This document shows positions 24,854 to 33,360 of a DNA stretch of 38,378 bases, one piece after another (position 1 is the first letter of the stretch; every line of letters begins with the position of its first letter). Under the pieces are notes generated by a model. That model did not search any database. It worked only from the letters and a program-made list of their open reading frames with translations, and had not been told where the DNA came from. The translations under genes were made by a program, and so were the position numbers. The stretch lies in assembly GCA_902785425.1 (NCBI GenBank), contig CACZYP010000013.1:1-38378 (forward strand), in the 5' to 3' direction. The stretch comes from an uncultured Ruminococcus sp. Its GTDB lineage: Bacteria > Bacillota > Clostridia > Oscillospirales > Acutalibacteraceae.

Positions 24854-25684
24854 TTACTTTTTCATACAATATGCAATGATCGCCTGCTGGACATTCAGCA
24901 GGCATTTTTTGAATTCGTAGCCCACAAAAAAATCGGAGCTTATCGCATCTTCCGAGACTTCTTCTCCACGATAAAACGGCGGACAGGGATTCAGAACTGC
25001 TCCTTTGTTCGCCTTTTCCATTGCGGCTTTTGTTACCCGACAGCTTTTGAAAGATTCAACGGCACTCGACGGCAAAGAGTCGGTGCATATTATGTCTTTG
25101 CCTGTTGCTGCTTCGTTTATATCGTAATGGACGGGGATCCCGTCGATCTCATAACCCTTGCCGCAGCATTGTTCAAGCTCAAAACCGAACACCTGTGACG
25201 CTTCCTTCCAGGCATATCCTATATTTCCGTTTGTGCCGCAGAAAAGGAACCTATCCTTTGTAAAGTCTTGACGTATCTTTGACAGCGCATAAAGATCGGA
25301 GATCATTTCGCACGGATGGTTGATGCTTGTAAGCGCATTGATAACCGGAACATCGGAATATCGTGCGATCTCTTCGATAACTTCAATATCCTTGTGGCGA
25401 ACGATTATAATGTCAGCCCAGTTGTTGAGATATCCTATCACATCACGCAGTTCTTCCTTTTTATCGAGTGTTTCCTGCGGAAAAAGAATAGTTTGTCCTC
25501 CGAGAAGATATATGCCCTTTTCAAATGTTACTCGTGTACGTATGCTTGAGTTCGGGAAAAACATTACGGCTGTTTTTCCCTTTAATATATCTTTATATTG
25601 TTCACAGCCTATCTCGTCGGCTATTGTGAATATCTCTGTGATCTCTTCTTTTGTATAGTCGGTCAGTCTGATAAGGTTTTTCAT
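24854..25684 (-). CDS. Atypical short transcarbamylase (aspartate/ornithine carbamoyltransferase superfamily)
   Basis: A 276-residue protein. The carbamoyl-phosphate site is clear: SIRTR at 47-51 within FFPNSSIRTRVTFEKG. HPCE at 123-126 replaces the usual HPxQ, and NPCPPFYRGEEV (232-242) replaces the HCLPAHRGEEV-type loop of ornithine transcarbamylases. The SMG motif that closes over ornithine is not found; ICTDSLPSSAVESF stands in that position. Ornithine enzymes are usually 310-340 residues, so this one is compact. Carbamoyl transfer is likely, but the amine acceptor (ornithine, putrescine, an acylated ornithine or another) cannot be named. The start is ATG 25682-25684 with GGGAGGAAAAC upstream. 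Monocistronic, extended -10 promoter at 25715. Confidence 0.85.
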   Translation of the reverse strand: MKNLIRLTDYTKEEITEIFTIADEIGCEQYKDILKGKTAVMFFPNSSIRTRVTFEKGIYLLGGQTILFPQETLDKKEELRDVIGYLNNWADIIIVRHKDIEVIEEIARYSDVPVINALTSINHPCEMISDLYALSKIRQDFTKDRFLFCGTNGNIGYAWKEASQVFGFELEQCCGKGYEIDGIPVHYDINEAATGKDIICTDSLPSSAVESFKSCRVTKAAMEKANKGAVLNPCPPFYRGEEVSEDAISSDFFVGYEFKKCLLNVQQAIIAYCMKK

Positions 25685-25714
25685 TGTTTTCCTCCCGGTA
25701 TGTTGATAACTGCT

Positions 25715-25743
25715 ATTATATCACATAAGGTTTCGTGTTGCTA
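25715..25743 (-). promoter_or_regulatory. Extended -10 promoter of the transcarbamylase
   Basis: On the minus strand TGATATAAT with TATAAT at 25715-25720; the -35 is poor (TAGCAA-like). It lies about 35 nt before the start codon. Confidence 0.55.
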
Positions 25744-25782
25744 TACTGTAAGGCGTTTTTTATGACTAAACAGTATGCAGCC

Positions 25783-25811
25783 TTGTTTTTACGGAAATAA
25801 AAAGGTATAAT
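25783..25811 (+). promoter_or_regulatory. sigma-A promoter of the Cof-HAD/acetyltransferase pair
   Basis: TTGTTT (25783-25788), a 17-nt spacer and TATAAT (25806-25811), 29 nt before the start codon. Confidence 0.7.
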
Positions 25812-25840
25812 AAAAACAGACTCGCAAAGGAGAAATAATC

Positions 25841-26650
25841 ATGAAAACATTGTATGTTTCCGATCTTGACGGTACGCTGCTTCGCAGCAATGAATCAACG
25901 AGCGAATTTACAAATTCCGTGATAAACTCGCTTGTTGAAAAAGGTATGCTCTTTACTTATGCGACGGCCCGTTCCGCTGTTACCGCAAAGAAAGTGACAA
26001 AAGGGCTCAACGCAAAAATACCGCTCATCGTGTATAACGGAGCTATGGTAATAGATAATGTTACAGAGGAATTACTGCTCTCCAACTTTTTTGACGATTC
26101 TGTACACAGCCTGTTAAACGATCTGTTCGGTAACGGCATTTACCCGATCGTTTATTCTTTTATAAGCGGCAAAGAGACATTTTCCTTTGCACCAAGCTTC
26201 AACACAAGAGGTATGAAAAAATTTCTTGATACACGTCACGGAGACCCACGCAGAAAAGAAGTTGATTCACCCGAACTTCTGCATGAGGGCGAGATATTCT
26301 ATGTTACTTGTATCGATGAAGAAGAAAAGCTTAAACCGCTTTATGAGAAATATAAAGATCATTACCGCTGTCTGTTCCAAAGAGATATTTACAGTAACGA
26401 ACAGTGGCTTGAAATAATGCCGATAGGTGCAACAAAAGCCAATGCGGCACGGCAGCTTAAATGTATGTTTGACTGCGGAAGTCTTACAGTATTCGGTGAC
26501 GGCGAAAATGATATCGACCTGTTTCGTATAGCGGACAAAAGCTGCGCCGTTGCAAATGCAAACGATGCGCTGAAAAAGCATGCCGATGAGATCATTTTAT
26601 CTAACGACGAAGACGGCGTTGCAAAGTGGCTGCTGCAAAACTGCAAATAA
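25841..26650 (+). CDS. Cof-type HAD-IIB phosphatase
   Basis: A 269-residue protein. Motif I DLDGTLL starts at Asp8 with Asp10 two residues on; motif II lies in TYATARS; LPIGATKANAARQL-like (motif III Lys in GATKANAARQL) and FGDGENDIDLF (motif IV) complete the HAD set. The C2B cap (about 85-190) and C-terminal ANANDALKKHADEI are typical of Cof enzymes, which dephosphorylate sugar phosphates, FMN or nucleotides with broad specificity. Ribosome site AAAGGAG. It is 12 nt before the acetyltransferase gene and probably shares its transcript. Confidence 0.9.
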   Translation: MKTLYVSDLDGTLLRSNESTSEFTNSVINSLVEKGMLFTYATARSAVTAKKVTKGLNAKIPLIVYNGAMVIDNVTEELLLSNFFDDSVHSLLNDLFGNGIYPIVYSFISGKETFSFAPSFNTRGMKKFLDTRHGDPRRKEVDSPELLHEGEIFYVTCIDEEEKLKPLYEKYKDHYRCLFQRDIYSNEQWLEIMPIGATKANAARQLKCMFDCGSLTVFGDGENDIDLFRIADKSCAVANANDALKKHADEIILSNDEDGVAKWLLQNCK

Positions 26651-26662
26651 GGAGCGAGTATT

Positions 26663-27337
26663 ATGAAAAATGGAAAGAAGCCCGACCCGAATACGATACA
26701 TCCTGTCAGCGGATACGATAAGGAGATATACATAAAGCCGACGATCAAAAACCCGAACATTATTGTCGGTGATTTCTCTTATATAGCCGACTCTGATTTT
26801 GAAAGCCACGTTACGCATCTGTATGAATGGAACGGGGATAAGCTCATAATAGGAAAATTCTGTCAGATAGCTTCGGGCGTTGAATTTGTCATGAACGGCG
26901 CAAACCATCAGATGAACGCAGTTTCGACTTTTCCTTTCTATACGCTTGAAGGCTGGGATATGACGCCGCCTGCAATATCCGATCTGCCGCTCAAAGGAGA
27001 TACGGTCATCGGAAATGATGTCTGGATAGGACAGAATGCCGTTATTCTCCCCGGTGTGCATATCGGAGACGGTGCAATAATCGGAGCAAACAGCGTTGTC
27101 GGCAGAGATATCGAGCCGTATTCCGTCGCTGTCGGAAATCCTGCAAGAGTGATACGCAAGCGCTTTGATGATGAGTTTATCACGCTGCTCGAAAAATTCA
27201 AATGGTGGGATCGTGACATAGAAGAGATAAACTCTCTGATCCCGATACTTACGTGCGGAGATACAGAGAAGGCAAAAGCAAAGATAACGGAATTATCGGA
27301 ACAGACAACGGATCAAAAAGGCAAAAATCTTTCGTAA
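26663..27337 (+). CDS. Vat/XAT-type hexapeptide O-acetyltransferase
   Basis: A 224-residue left-handed beta-helix acetyltransferase of the xenobiotic (XAT) group. MNGANHQMN carries the catalytic His82, at the same position as in VatD, within [12 protein letters not shown]-type hexapeptide repeats. [28 protein letters not shown] and [13 protein letters not shown]-type signatures are also present (given here in short pieces: [25 protein letters not shown]). Vat proteins acetylate streptogramin A, and other XAT members acetylate chloramphenicol or sugars. Many chromosomal relatives have no proven resistance role, so the substrate is open. It follows the Cof gene with the ribosome site AAGGAGCG. 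Confidence 0.87.
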   Translation: MKNGKKPDPNTIHPVSGYDKEIYIKPTIKNPNIIVGDFSYIADSDFESHVTHLYEWNGDKLIIGKFCQIASGVEFVMNGANHQMNAVSTFPFYTLEGWDMTPPAISDLPLKGDTVIGNDVWIGQNAVILPGVHIGDGAIIGANSVVGRDIEPYSVAVGNPARVIRKRFDDEFITLLEKFKWWDRDIEEINSLIPILTCGDTEKAKAKITELSEQTTDQKGKNLS

Positions 27338-27362
27338 GCGGCTCATTGCTTCCAAAAACTCC

Positions 27363-27391
27363 TTGCAAATAAAGTCGAACTGTGATACAAT
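27363..27391 (+). promoter_or_regulatory. sigma-A promoter of glyA
   Basis: TTGCAA (27363-27368), a 17-nt spacer and TACAAT (27386-27391), 38 nt before the start codon. Confidence 0.7.
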
Positions 27392-27429
27392 AAAAATGAC
27401 CGTAATTTTTGTGAAAGGGTGTAATTACA

Positions 27430-28683
27430 ATGTACAGTGAATACTTGGATACAATAAGCTTTGTAGCAAAGTTCGATAAGGAAGTTGCCGACGGAATGCA
27501 GCAGGAGCTCGGCAGACAGAGAAGAAATCTTGAGCTTATCGCTTCCGAAAACCTCGTTTCTCCCGCAGTTATGGCTGCAATGGGTTCTGTGCTTACAAAC
27601 AAGTACGCAGAGGGCTACCCGGGAAAGAGATACTACGGCGGATGTCAGTGCGTAGATATCGTTGAGGATATCGCAAGAAAGAGAGCCTGCGAGCTTTTCG
27701 GCGCAGAGCATGCTAACGTTCAGCCTCACTCCGGCGCACAGGCTAACATGGCAGTTTACTTTGCACTGCTCAACACGGGCGACACCGTTATGGGCATGAA
27801 CCTTGCAGAGGGCGGACATCTTTCTCACGGCTCGCCCGTTAATATGTCCGGTAAGTACTACAACTTCGTAAGCTACGGCGTAGACCCCGTTACACATCGT
27901 ATCGACTACGATAAGGTAAAGGAGATCGCTATGGAGTGCAAGCCGAAGCTCATCGTAGCAGGTGCAAGCGCATATCCGAGAGTTATCGACTTCGCTAAGT
28001 TCAGAGAGATCGCAGACGCATGCGGCGCTCTTCTGATGGTCGATATGGCTCATATCGCAGGTCTTGTTGCAGCAGGCGTTCATCCGAACCCGGTTCCTTA
28101 TGCAGACATCGTTACAACAACAACTCACAAAACACTCAGAGGTCCGAGAGGCGGTCTTATCCTTTGCAAGGAAGAGTATGCAAAGGCGATCGACAAGGCT
28201 GTATTCCCCGGTTCACAGGGCGGTCCTCTCATGCACATCATCGCTGCTAAGGCTGTATGTCTCGGCGAGGCTCTTACTCCCGAGTTCAAGGCTTACGGCG
28301 AGCAGATCGTTAAGAATGCTAAGGCTCTTGCAGACGGACTTACAAGCAGAGGCCATAAGCTCGTATCGGGCGGCACAGACAACCACGTTATGCTTCTTGA
28401 TCTTTCCGGCACAGAGCTTACAGGTAAGGAGCTTGAGCATAATCTTGATGAGGTTTACATTACAGCGAACAAGAACACTATCCCCAACGAGCAGAGAAGC
28501 CCGTTCGTAACGAGCGGCGTTCGTCTCGGTTCGGCAGCGGTAACGAGCAGAGGTCTCGTTGAAGAGGATATGGACAAGATCGCAGAGTTCATTCACCTCG
28601 TTATCGAAGATTTCGAGGGCAACAAAGAGAAGGTACAGGCAGGCGTTGAAGAGCTGCTTGCTAAGTATCCGCTTTACGAGTAA
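27430..28683 (+). CDS. glyA: Serine hydroxymethyltransferase
   Basis: A 417-residue PLP enzyme that interconverts serine plus tetrahydrofolate with glycine plus 5,10-methylene-tetrahydrofolate. Signatures: [28 protein letters not shown], the cofactor loop VDMAHIAGL and the Schiff-base Lys234 in [13 protein letters not shown]. Length and start agree with the family. It is the main one-carbon source for purine, thymidylate and methionine synthesis. Ribosome site AAAGGGTG. No riboswitch was recognised in the short leader. A short hairpin (28695-28717) follows. Confidence 0.98.
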   Translation: MYSEYLDTISFVAKFDKEVADGMQQELGRQRRNLELIASENLVSPAVMAAMGSVLTNKYAEGYPGKRYYGGCQCVDIVEDIARKRACELFGAEHANVQPHSGAQANMAVYFALLNTGDTVMGMNLAEGGHLSHGSPVNMSGKYYNFVSYGVDPVTHRIDYDKVKEIAMECKPKLIVAGASAYPRVIDFAKFREIADACGALLMVDMAHIAGLVAAGVHPNPVPYADIVTTTTHKTLRGPRGGLILCKEEYAKAIDKAVFPGSQGGPLMHIIAAKAVCLGEALTPEFKAYGEQIVKNAKALADGLTSRGHKLVSGGTDNHVMLLDLSGTELTGKELEHNLDEVYITANKNTIPNEQRSPFVTSGVRLGSAAVTSRGLVEEDMDKIAEFIHLVIEDFEGNKEKVQAGVEELLAKYPLYE

Positions 28684-28694
28684 TAATTTTTCCC

Positions 28695-28717
28695 GAGGAG
28701 AGGTTCTGCCTCTCCTC
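28695..28717 (+). terminator. Hairpin after glyA
   Basis: GAGGAGAGG pairs with CCTCTCCTC around a 5-nt loop. No T tract follows on the plus strand, so read-through into the next gene is possible. The stem also contains purine-rich sequence that could mimic a ribosome site. Confidence 0.5.
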
Positions 28718-28741
28718 AATTACTATAATTGAGGGAAACAT

Positions 28742-29065
28742 ATGTTCTGGAATATCAGGTTTATTATTGGGATAATAATTGGTATCGCTGCGGCTGTATA
28801 TAATCTTCCTGCGGGGATATCGCTTGTAAGAATATCAAAAAGGCTGAAGGAGCAGACAGTTACGGATAATGAGCTTATCGATAAAGCACGTCGGTTGATG
28901 CGGAAACATCGGCTCAAAGCGGCTTACCGATGCGATGAGTCCGAGCTTCATGATGTCAGCACGCTTGCAAAGGATGCGTTTATTGTAGGTGTGGGGAATA
29001 TTATTGTGACAGTCCTGATAGAGATATTTGTGGTGTATAATATATTTGTTTACTTTAATAGCTGA
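28742..29065 (+). CDS. Small two-helix membrane protein, unknown function
   Basis: A 107-residue protein with one hydrophobic helix at each end (about 5-24 and 82-103) and a basic, charged loop between (RISKRLKEQ, RRLMRKHRLKAAYR). Both ends of the loop are positively charged, so it is probably cytoplasmic. No family was recognised. It lies 58 nt after glyA and 19 nt before rarA; ribosome site GAGGG. Confidence 0.65.
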   Translation: MFWNIRFIIGIIIGIAAAVYNLPAGISLVRISKRLKEQTVTDNELIDKARRLMRKHRLKAAYRCDESELHDVSTLAKDAFIVGVGNIIVTVLIEIFVVYNIFVYFNS

Positions 29066-29084
29066 ATGAAGGGAGTGAAGATAT

Positions 29085-30347
29085 TTGCCGCCGTTAGCAG
29101 ACAGAATACGCCCGCACTCGCTCGATGACGTTGTCGGGCAGCAGCACCTTATAGGAAAAAACAAGCCGCTTCGCAAGATGATAGAATCGGGCGAGATACC
29201 TAATCTTGTGTTTTACGGACCGTCGGGCGTAGGAAAGACGACTATAGCATCAATAATCGCAGCGTCAACGAATAAAAAGCTGCGCAAGCTTAACGCCACA
29301 ACTGCGTCTACTGCCGACATCAAGGCGATAGTATCGGAGCTTGACACGTTTTCCGGACTTAACGGTATACTGCTTTATCTTGATGAGATACAGTATTTTA
29401 ATAAAAAGCAGCAGCAGACCTTGCTTGAGTTTATCGAAAACGGAAGCATTACTCTTATCGCCTCGACTACGGAGAACCCGTATTTTTACGTTTACAATGC
29501 CATTCTTTCACGGTCAACGGTGTTTGAGTTCAAAACGGTAGAGCCGCATGATGTCGAGCGTGCCGTGATTCGTGCATTTGAAGCGGTCGGCAAAGAAAAA
29601 GGCTGCACATATACGCTCGAAGAGGGCGTTGCGAAGTATATTGCAACAGCCTGCGGCGGCGATGTAAGAAAAGCTCTCAACGCAGTCGAGCTTACGGCGC
29701 TTGTAGCAGATGAAAAAGACGGCGGTTATTACATCACAATGGAAAGCGCAGGCGAGCTTACGCAGAAATCGGCGCTGCGCTACGACAGAGACGGCGACTC
29801 GCACTACGATCTTCTTTCGGGATATCAGAAGTCCATGCGTGGCTCAGACCCGGACGCAGCTTTGTACTACCTTGCACGATTGCTTGAATCGGGCGACCTT
29901 GCGAGTGCATGCAGGCGGCTTATGGTGTGTGCCTGCGAGGATGTAGGACTGGCATACCCTCAATTGCTGCCTATAGTCAAATCATGCGTCGATATGGCGA
30001 ACGCTGTAGGTCTTCCCGAGGCGGGAATACCTCTTGCCGATGCAGTCGTTATGGTTGCAACTGCGCCGAAGTCGAACTCTGCGTATCTTGCTTACAACAA
30101 AGCAATGGCGGATATCCGCTCGGGCAAGATCGGCGAGATACCACGTCAATTGCAGAACAAGCATTATGACGGAGCCGATAAAGCCGTAAAAGGGCAGTTT
30201 TACAAATATCCTCACGATTACCCGAACCACTGGACGCCGCAGCAATATCTGCCCGATCTGCTTAAAGATACGGTCTACTATGAGTTCGGCGACAATAAGA
30301 ACGAGCAGGCTTTTAAAGGATATTGGGATAAGATAAAGAATCAATAA
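29085..30347 (+). CDS. rarA: Replication-associated recombination protein A (AAA+ ATPase)
   Basis: A 420-residue RarA/MgsA clamp-loader-like ATPase acting at stalled forks. PLADRIRPHSLDDVVGQQHL is the conserved N-terminus; Walker A GPSGVGKT carries Lys51; Walker B has the DE at 100-101 (LLYLDEIQYFNK, where most homologues read DEIHRFNK). The C-terminal part has the MgsA domain signatures (AYNKAMADIRSG, IPRQLQN). The start is TTG 29085, supported by GAAGGGAG 10 nt upstream and the family N-terminus directly after it. Functional class is secure. Confidence 0.95.
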   Translation: MPPLADRIRPHSLDDVVGQQHLIGKNKPLRKMIESGEIPNLVFYGPSGVGKTTIASIIAASTNKKLRKLNATTASTADIKAIVSELDTFSGLNGILLYLDEIQYFNKKQQQTLLEFIENGSITLIASTTENPYFYVYNAILSRSTVFEFKTVEPHDVERAVIRAFEAVGKEKGCTYTLEEGVAKYIATACGGDVRKALNAVELTALVADEKDGGYYITMESAGELTQKSALRYDRDGDSHYDLLSGYQKSMRGSDPDAALYYLARLLESGDLASACRRLMVCACEDVGLAYPQLLPIVKSCVDMANAVGLPEAGIPLADAVVMVATAPKSNSAYLAYNKAMADIRSGKIGEIPRQLQNKHYDGADKAVKGQFYKYPHDYPNHWTPQQYLPDLLKDTVYYEFGDNKNEQAFKGYWDKIKNQ

Positions 30348-30441
30348 GCACGCAAGTTCCACACATGACTAAAATATCCTCGTTATCAACGAAATAAGCT
30401 GTAAAATTGTCCGAAATGACATTATTGTAAAGAGTTTCCGC

Positions 30442-30470
30442 TTGACAAATCAAGCCGATTTTACTATAAT
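30442..30470 (+). promoter_or_regulatory. Perfect sigma-A promoter of the polyamine cluster leader
   Basis: TTGACA (30442-30447), a 17-nt spacer and TATAAT (30465-30470). Predicted start near 30477, about 354 nt before the first codon of speD. The stretch 30348-30441 shows nothing else. Confidence 0.85.
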
Positions 30471-30471
30471 A

Positions 30472-30665
30472 AAGTTGCTATGTGATATCAATGATTTTTC
30501 GGAGTATCCATGCAAATATTTTTACTGACCGCCCGCAAGGGTAGTGGGCATACGGAAAGCCGACATGCTTCCGAGCGGCGAGAGATCGCCATTATTGATC
30601 GAGCGGTGAAGCTCAATTTATAGGTTGGTTTTTATGACCAAAGCGTTTTACGCATCAACTTGTAA
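30472..30665 (+). ncRNA. Structured leader RNA upstream of the polyamine genes (possible raiA-motif RNA or new riboswitch)
   Basis: About 190 nt rich in nested helices. ATCAATGAT (30487-30495) pairs with ATTATTGAT (30591-30599), enclosing GCCC-GGGC, CGGAA-TTCCG and GGCGA-GAGA-TCGCC hairpins; GAGC-GGTGAA-GCTC and GCGTTTTACGC follow. AAGTTG (30472-30477) can pair with CAACTT (30656-30661) to close the whole. I did not match it to the SAM, SMK, THF, ykkC, GEMM, glutamine or T-box consensus. The length and helix-rich layout made me consider the Clostridial raiA motif, which I cannot confirm from memory. About 110 nt of AT-rich sequence separate it from the terminator at 30769. Confidence 0.6.
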
Positions 30666-30768
30666 TAATCAATAAGAGTAGTAAAAGTGAGTATTTGCTA
30701 TATAGACTCTGAGGGATTCATGATTTAATTAAGAATAATTAATATCTGATTTCGGATTGTGATTTTAT

Positions 30769-30795
30769 AAGGCGATGCTGTGCATCGCCTTTTTT
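30769..30795 (+). terminator. Intrinsic terminator immediately before speD
   Basis: AAGGCGATGC with TGT loop and GCATCGCCTT, followed by TTTTT. It ends about 35 nt before the speD start, so transcripts from 30477 must pass it. A candidate attenuator. Confidence 0.85.
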
Positions 30796-30830
30796 GTGTA
30801 TTTTAAGATATCGAACGGAGTTGATCTTTG

Positions 30831-31595
30831 ATGGAAGACAAGCTCAGACTTTACGGCTTCAATAACCTTACAAAAGCTTTAAGCTTTAATATTTATGATG
30901 TGTGCTACGCAAAAACGCAGCGTGAGCAGCAGGATTATATTGCCTATATCGACGAGCAGTATAACTCCGAACGATTGACTAATATCCTGACGACGCTTAC
31001 CGATATGATAGGCGCTACCGTGCTGAATATCGCAAAGCAGGATTACGAGCCGCAGGGCGCAAGCGTGGCGGTGCTTATAAGCGAGGGCAGCATGAAGCCG
31101 AAAACGGGCAGCCGTGTTCAGCTTGCTCACCTTGACAAAAGCCACGTTACGGTGCATACGTATCCGGAATATCACCCGGAAACATGTCTGGCTACATTTC
31201 GTGTGGATATCGACGTTGCAACGTGCGGCGAGATCACACCGCTTTCAACGCTCGATTATCTTATAAGCTCGTTCGATTCGGATATAATAACGATGGACTA
31301 CCGTGTTCGTGGTTTCACAAGAGACATAAACGGCAAGAAGCTGTTTCTCGATCACAAGGTGAGATCTATTCAGGATTACATCTCGCCGAGCATCATGCAG
31401 CGCTATGATGCAGTAGACATCAATGTTTACGACAGCAACATCTTCCATACAAAGATGATGATAAAAGAAATAGAGCTTCAGAACTATCTCTTCAAAACGG
31501 ATGCCTACGAGCTTCCGCCGAAAAAGCGGCTGGAGATCATGGATAATCTCAGAAGAGAAATGATAGAGATATTTAGTGGGAAGAACATCTTTTAA
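30831..31595 (+). CDS. speD: S-adenosylmethionine decarboxylase proenzyme (SpeD, class 1)
   Basis: A 254-residue proenzyme that cleaves itself and decarboxylates SAM to the aminopropyl donor of spermidine synthesis. The self-cleavage site is DKSHVTVHTYPE: Lys103-Ser104, with Ser104 becoming the pyruvoyl group. The length matches the E. coli-type class 1 enzyme (264), not the short bacterial SpeH form of about 125. ATG 30831 follows GGAG by 12 nt; an in-frame TTG directly before it is less likely. First gene of the polyamine cluster. Confidence 0.93.
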   Translation: MEDKLRLYGFNNLTKALSFNIYDVCYAKTQREQQDYIAYIDEQYNSERLTNILTTLTDMIGATVLNIAKQDYEPQGASVAVLISEGSMKPKTGSRVQLAHLDKSHVTVHTYPEYHPETCLATFRVDIDVATCGEITPLSTLDYLISSFDSDIITMDYRVRGFTRDINGKKLFLDHKVRSIQDYISPSIMQRYDAVDINVYDSNIFHTKMMIKEIELQNYLFKTDAYELPPKKRLEIMDNLRREMIEIFSGKNIF

Positions 31596-31740
31596 CAATT
31601 GACAATTTATAATTGACAATTGACAATTATGGAAGCGGCTTTGCCGCTTGGATAAATAAAGGATAAAGATATCAAAATAAAATCAACTCGGCGCAGCCGA
31701 GTTCCGAAATTGTCCATTGTCAACTGTCAATTGTCAATTA
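31596..31740. repeat. Inverted-repeat element of CAATTGACAATT units inside the polyamine cluster
   Basis: The left arm (31596-31630) has tandem AATTGACAATT units; the right arm (31708-31740) carries the inverted set (TTGTCAATTGTCAATTA-type). Between them lie two perfect stem-loops: AAGCGGC-TTT-GCCGCTT (31633-31649) and AACTCGGC-GCA-GCCGAGTT (31685-31703). No coding frame. It lies between speD and the arginine decarboxylase gene. Confidence 0.7.
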
Positions 31741-31786
31741 CGATTTAAAATCTGGTTTATATTAATTTAAGAAGGAGTGGTGCGTT

Positions 31787-33232
31787 GTGCCTTTATCACA
31801 GGATAACGCTCCGATATACGAGGCGCTTGTGGAGTTCGGCAAGAAGAGGGTCGTTCCTTTTGACGTGCCGGGTCACAAAAGAGGCAGGGGAAACCCCGAG
31901 CTGACGCAGTTTCTCGGTGAAAAGTGCGTCGGAATAGACGTTAATTCAATGAAGCCGCTCGATTTCCTCTGTCATCCCGTTTCCGTTATCAAGGACGCAG
32001 AAACGCTTGCGGCAGAGGCTTTCGGAGCGGCTCATGCTTTTTTAATGGTCGGCGGAACAACGTCGAGCGTGCAGGCTATGGTTTTGTCTACCGTAAAGCG
32101 TGGCGATAAGATAATACTGCCGAGAAATGTTCACAAAAGCGTGATGGGTGCGCTCGTGCTTTGCGGCGCAATACCTGTCTATATCGATCCGCAGTGCAAT
32201 ACACGTCTCGGTATACCGCTCGGAATGAGCGTTTCTGATGTGGAGCGGACTGTAAAAGCAAATCCCGACGCAAAGGCGGTTTTTGTAAACAATCCGACGT
32301 ATTACGGCATTTGCTCCGATCTGCGTTCGATAGTTGATATCGCTCATAAAAACGGTATGCTGTGTCTCGTTGACGAGGCACACGGTACACATTTTTATTT
32401 CGGCGACGATATGCCCGTTTCAGCTATGGCGGCAGGTGCGGATATGGCGGCGGCTTCGATGCACAAATCGGGCGGCAGCCTTACGCAAAGCTCGTTTCTG
32501 CTTTGCGGAAAAGCTGTAAACGAGGGCTACGTTCGTCAGATAATAAATCTTACGCAGACCACATCGGGAAGCTACCTGCTGCTTTCGAGCCTTGATATTT
32601 CAAGAAGAAATCTTGCGCTTCGTGGCAAGGAAGTCTACAAAAAAGTCCGTGAGATGGCGCAGTATACGAGAGACGAGATAAACCGCATCGGAGGCTACTA
32701 CGCTTTCGGTGAGGAGATCATAAACGGTGACAGCGTTTTTGCTTTCGACAGTACAAAGCTTTCTGTAAATACGCTTGATATCGGTCTTGCGGGAGTAGAG
32801 GTATACAGCCTGCTGCGTGACGAGTACGATATACAGATAGAGTTCGGCGATCTCGGCAATTTCCTTGCATATATTTCCGTAGGCGACCGCCTCAGAGATA
32901 TTGAGCGCCTTGTAAGCTCGCTTGCCGAGATCCGCAGGCGCTACGGCAGGTCGGGCGCAGGCATGATGCATCAGGAGTACATCGAGCCGATAGTCAAGGC
33001 AAGTCCGCAGGACGCATTCTATGCCGACAAGGTCTCGCTCCCGATAGGATCGACCGAGGGCAGAGTTTGCAGCGAATTTGTTATGTGCTATCCTCCGGGA
33101 ATACCGATACTCGCACCGGGCGAGCTTATCACGAAGGATATTCTCGACTATATAAAGTACGCTAAGGAAAAGGGCTGCTCGCTGACAGGCCCCGAGGACG
33201 AGGCAATAGAGCGGCTGAATGTACTGGCGTGA
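31787..33232 (+). CDS. speA: Arginine decarboxylase-type PLP enzyme (SpeA/YaaO family, Orn/Lys/Arg decarboxylase)
   Basis: A 481-residue fold-type I decarboxylase. PFDVPGHKRG and GTTSSVQAM open the family core; LVDEAHGTHF (DEAHG at 196-200) and the Schiff-base Lys227 in ASMHKSGGSLTQSS follow; the C-terminal YPPGIPILAPGE motif is typical. The B. subtilis SpeA (about 490 residues) makes agmatine from arginine and this protein matches its size. Lysine decarboxylases of the same fold cannot be excluded by sequence alone, but an agmatinase follows. GTG start at 31787 with GAAGGAG 9 nt upstream. Confidence 0.9.
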   Translation: MPLSQDNAPIYEALVEFGKKRVVPFDVPGHKRGRGNPELTQFLGEKCVGIDVNSMKPLDFLCHPVSVIKDAETLAAEAFGAAHAFLMVGGTTSSVQAMVLSTVKRGDKIILPRNVHKSVMGALVLCGAIPVYIDPQCNTRLGIPLGMSVSDVERTVKANPDAKAVFVNNPTYYGICSDLRSIVDIAHKNGMLCLVDEAHGTHFYFGDDMPVSAMAAGADMAAASMHKSGGSLTQSSFLLCGKAVNEGYVRQIINLTQTTSGSYLLLSSLDISRRNLALRGKEVYKKVREMAQYTRDEINRIGGYYAFGEEIINGDSVFAFDSTKLSVNTLDIGLAGVEVYSLLRDEYDIQIEFGDLGNFLAYISVGDRLRDIERLVSSLAEIRRRYGRSGAGMMHQEYIEPIVKASPQDAFYADKVSLPIGSTEGRVCSEFVMCYPPGIPILAPGELITKDILDYIKYAKEKGCSLTGPEDEAIERLNVLA

Positions 33233-33238
33233 GTATAA

Positions 33239-33285
33239 TTGAAAATGGAAAATGGAAAATTGCGGAGTCGCTTCGCTCCTGATTT
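33239..33285 (+). repeat. A-rich tandem plus short hairpin repeat
   Basis: GAAAATG units are followed by GGAG-TCGCTTCG-CTCC. It resembles the 9286-9340 repeat in plan. It lies between speA and speE. Confidence 0.4.
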
Positions 33286-33360
33286 TATATTAGTGTTTCA
33301 GAAGATGTAATTCTTCGGCAGCCGATAACGGGTCGGTTGTTTTAAACGAGGTGGATAAGT

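Noticed and set aside
24541-24905. Short frames in both directions between the helicase and transcarbamylase
   Set aside because: They consist of the facing 3'-end repeats and hairpins, with low-complexity peptide content.
30472-30665. 6S RNA, RNase P RNA, tmRNA or SRP RNA
   Set aside because: The signature segments of these RNAs (for example GAGGAAAGTCC of RNase P or the GGAAGCAGCC of SRP RNA) were not found and the size does not fit RNase P or tmRNA.
31596-31740. Tandem AATTGACAATT units considered as a CRISPR array
   Set aside because: Units are about 11 nt with no regular unique spacers and are arranged as inverted arms around hairpins.
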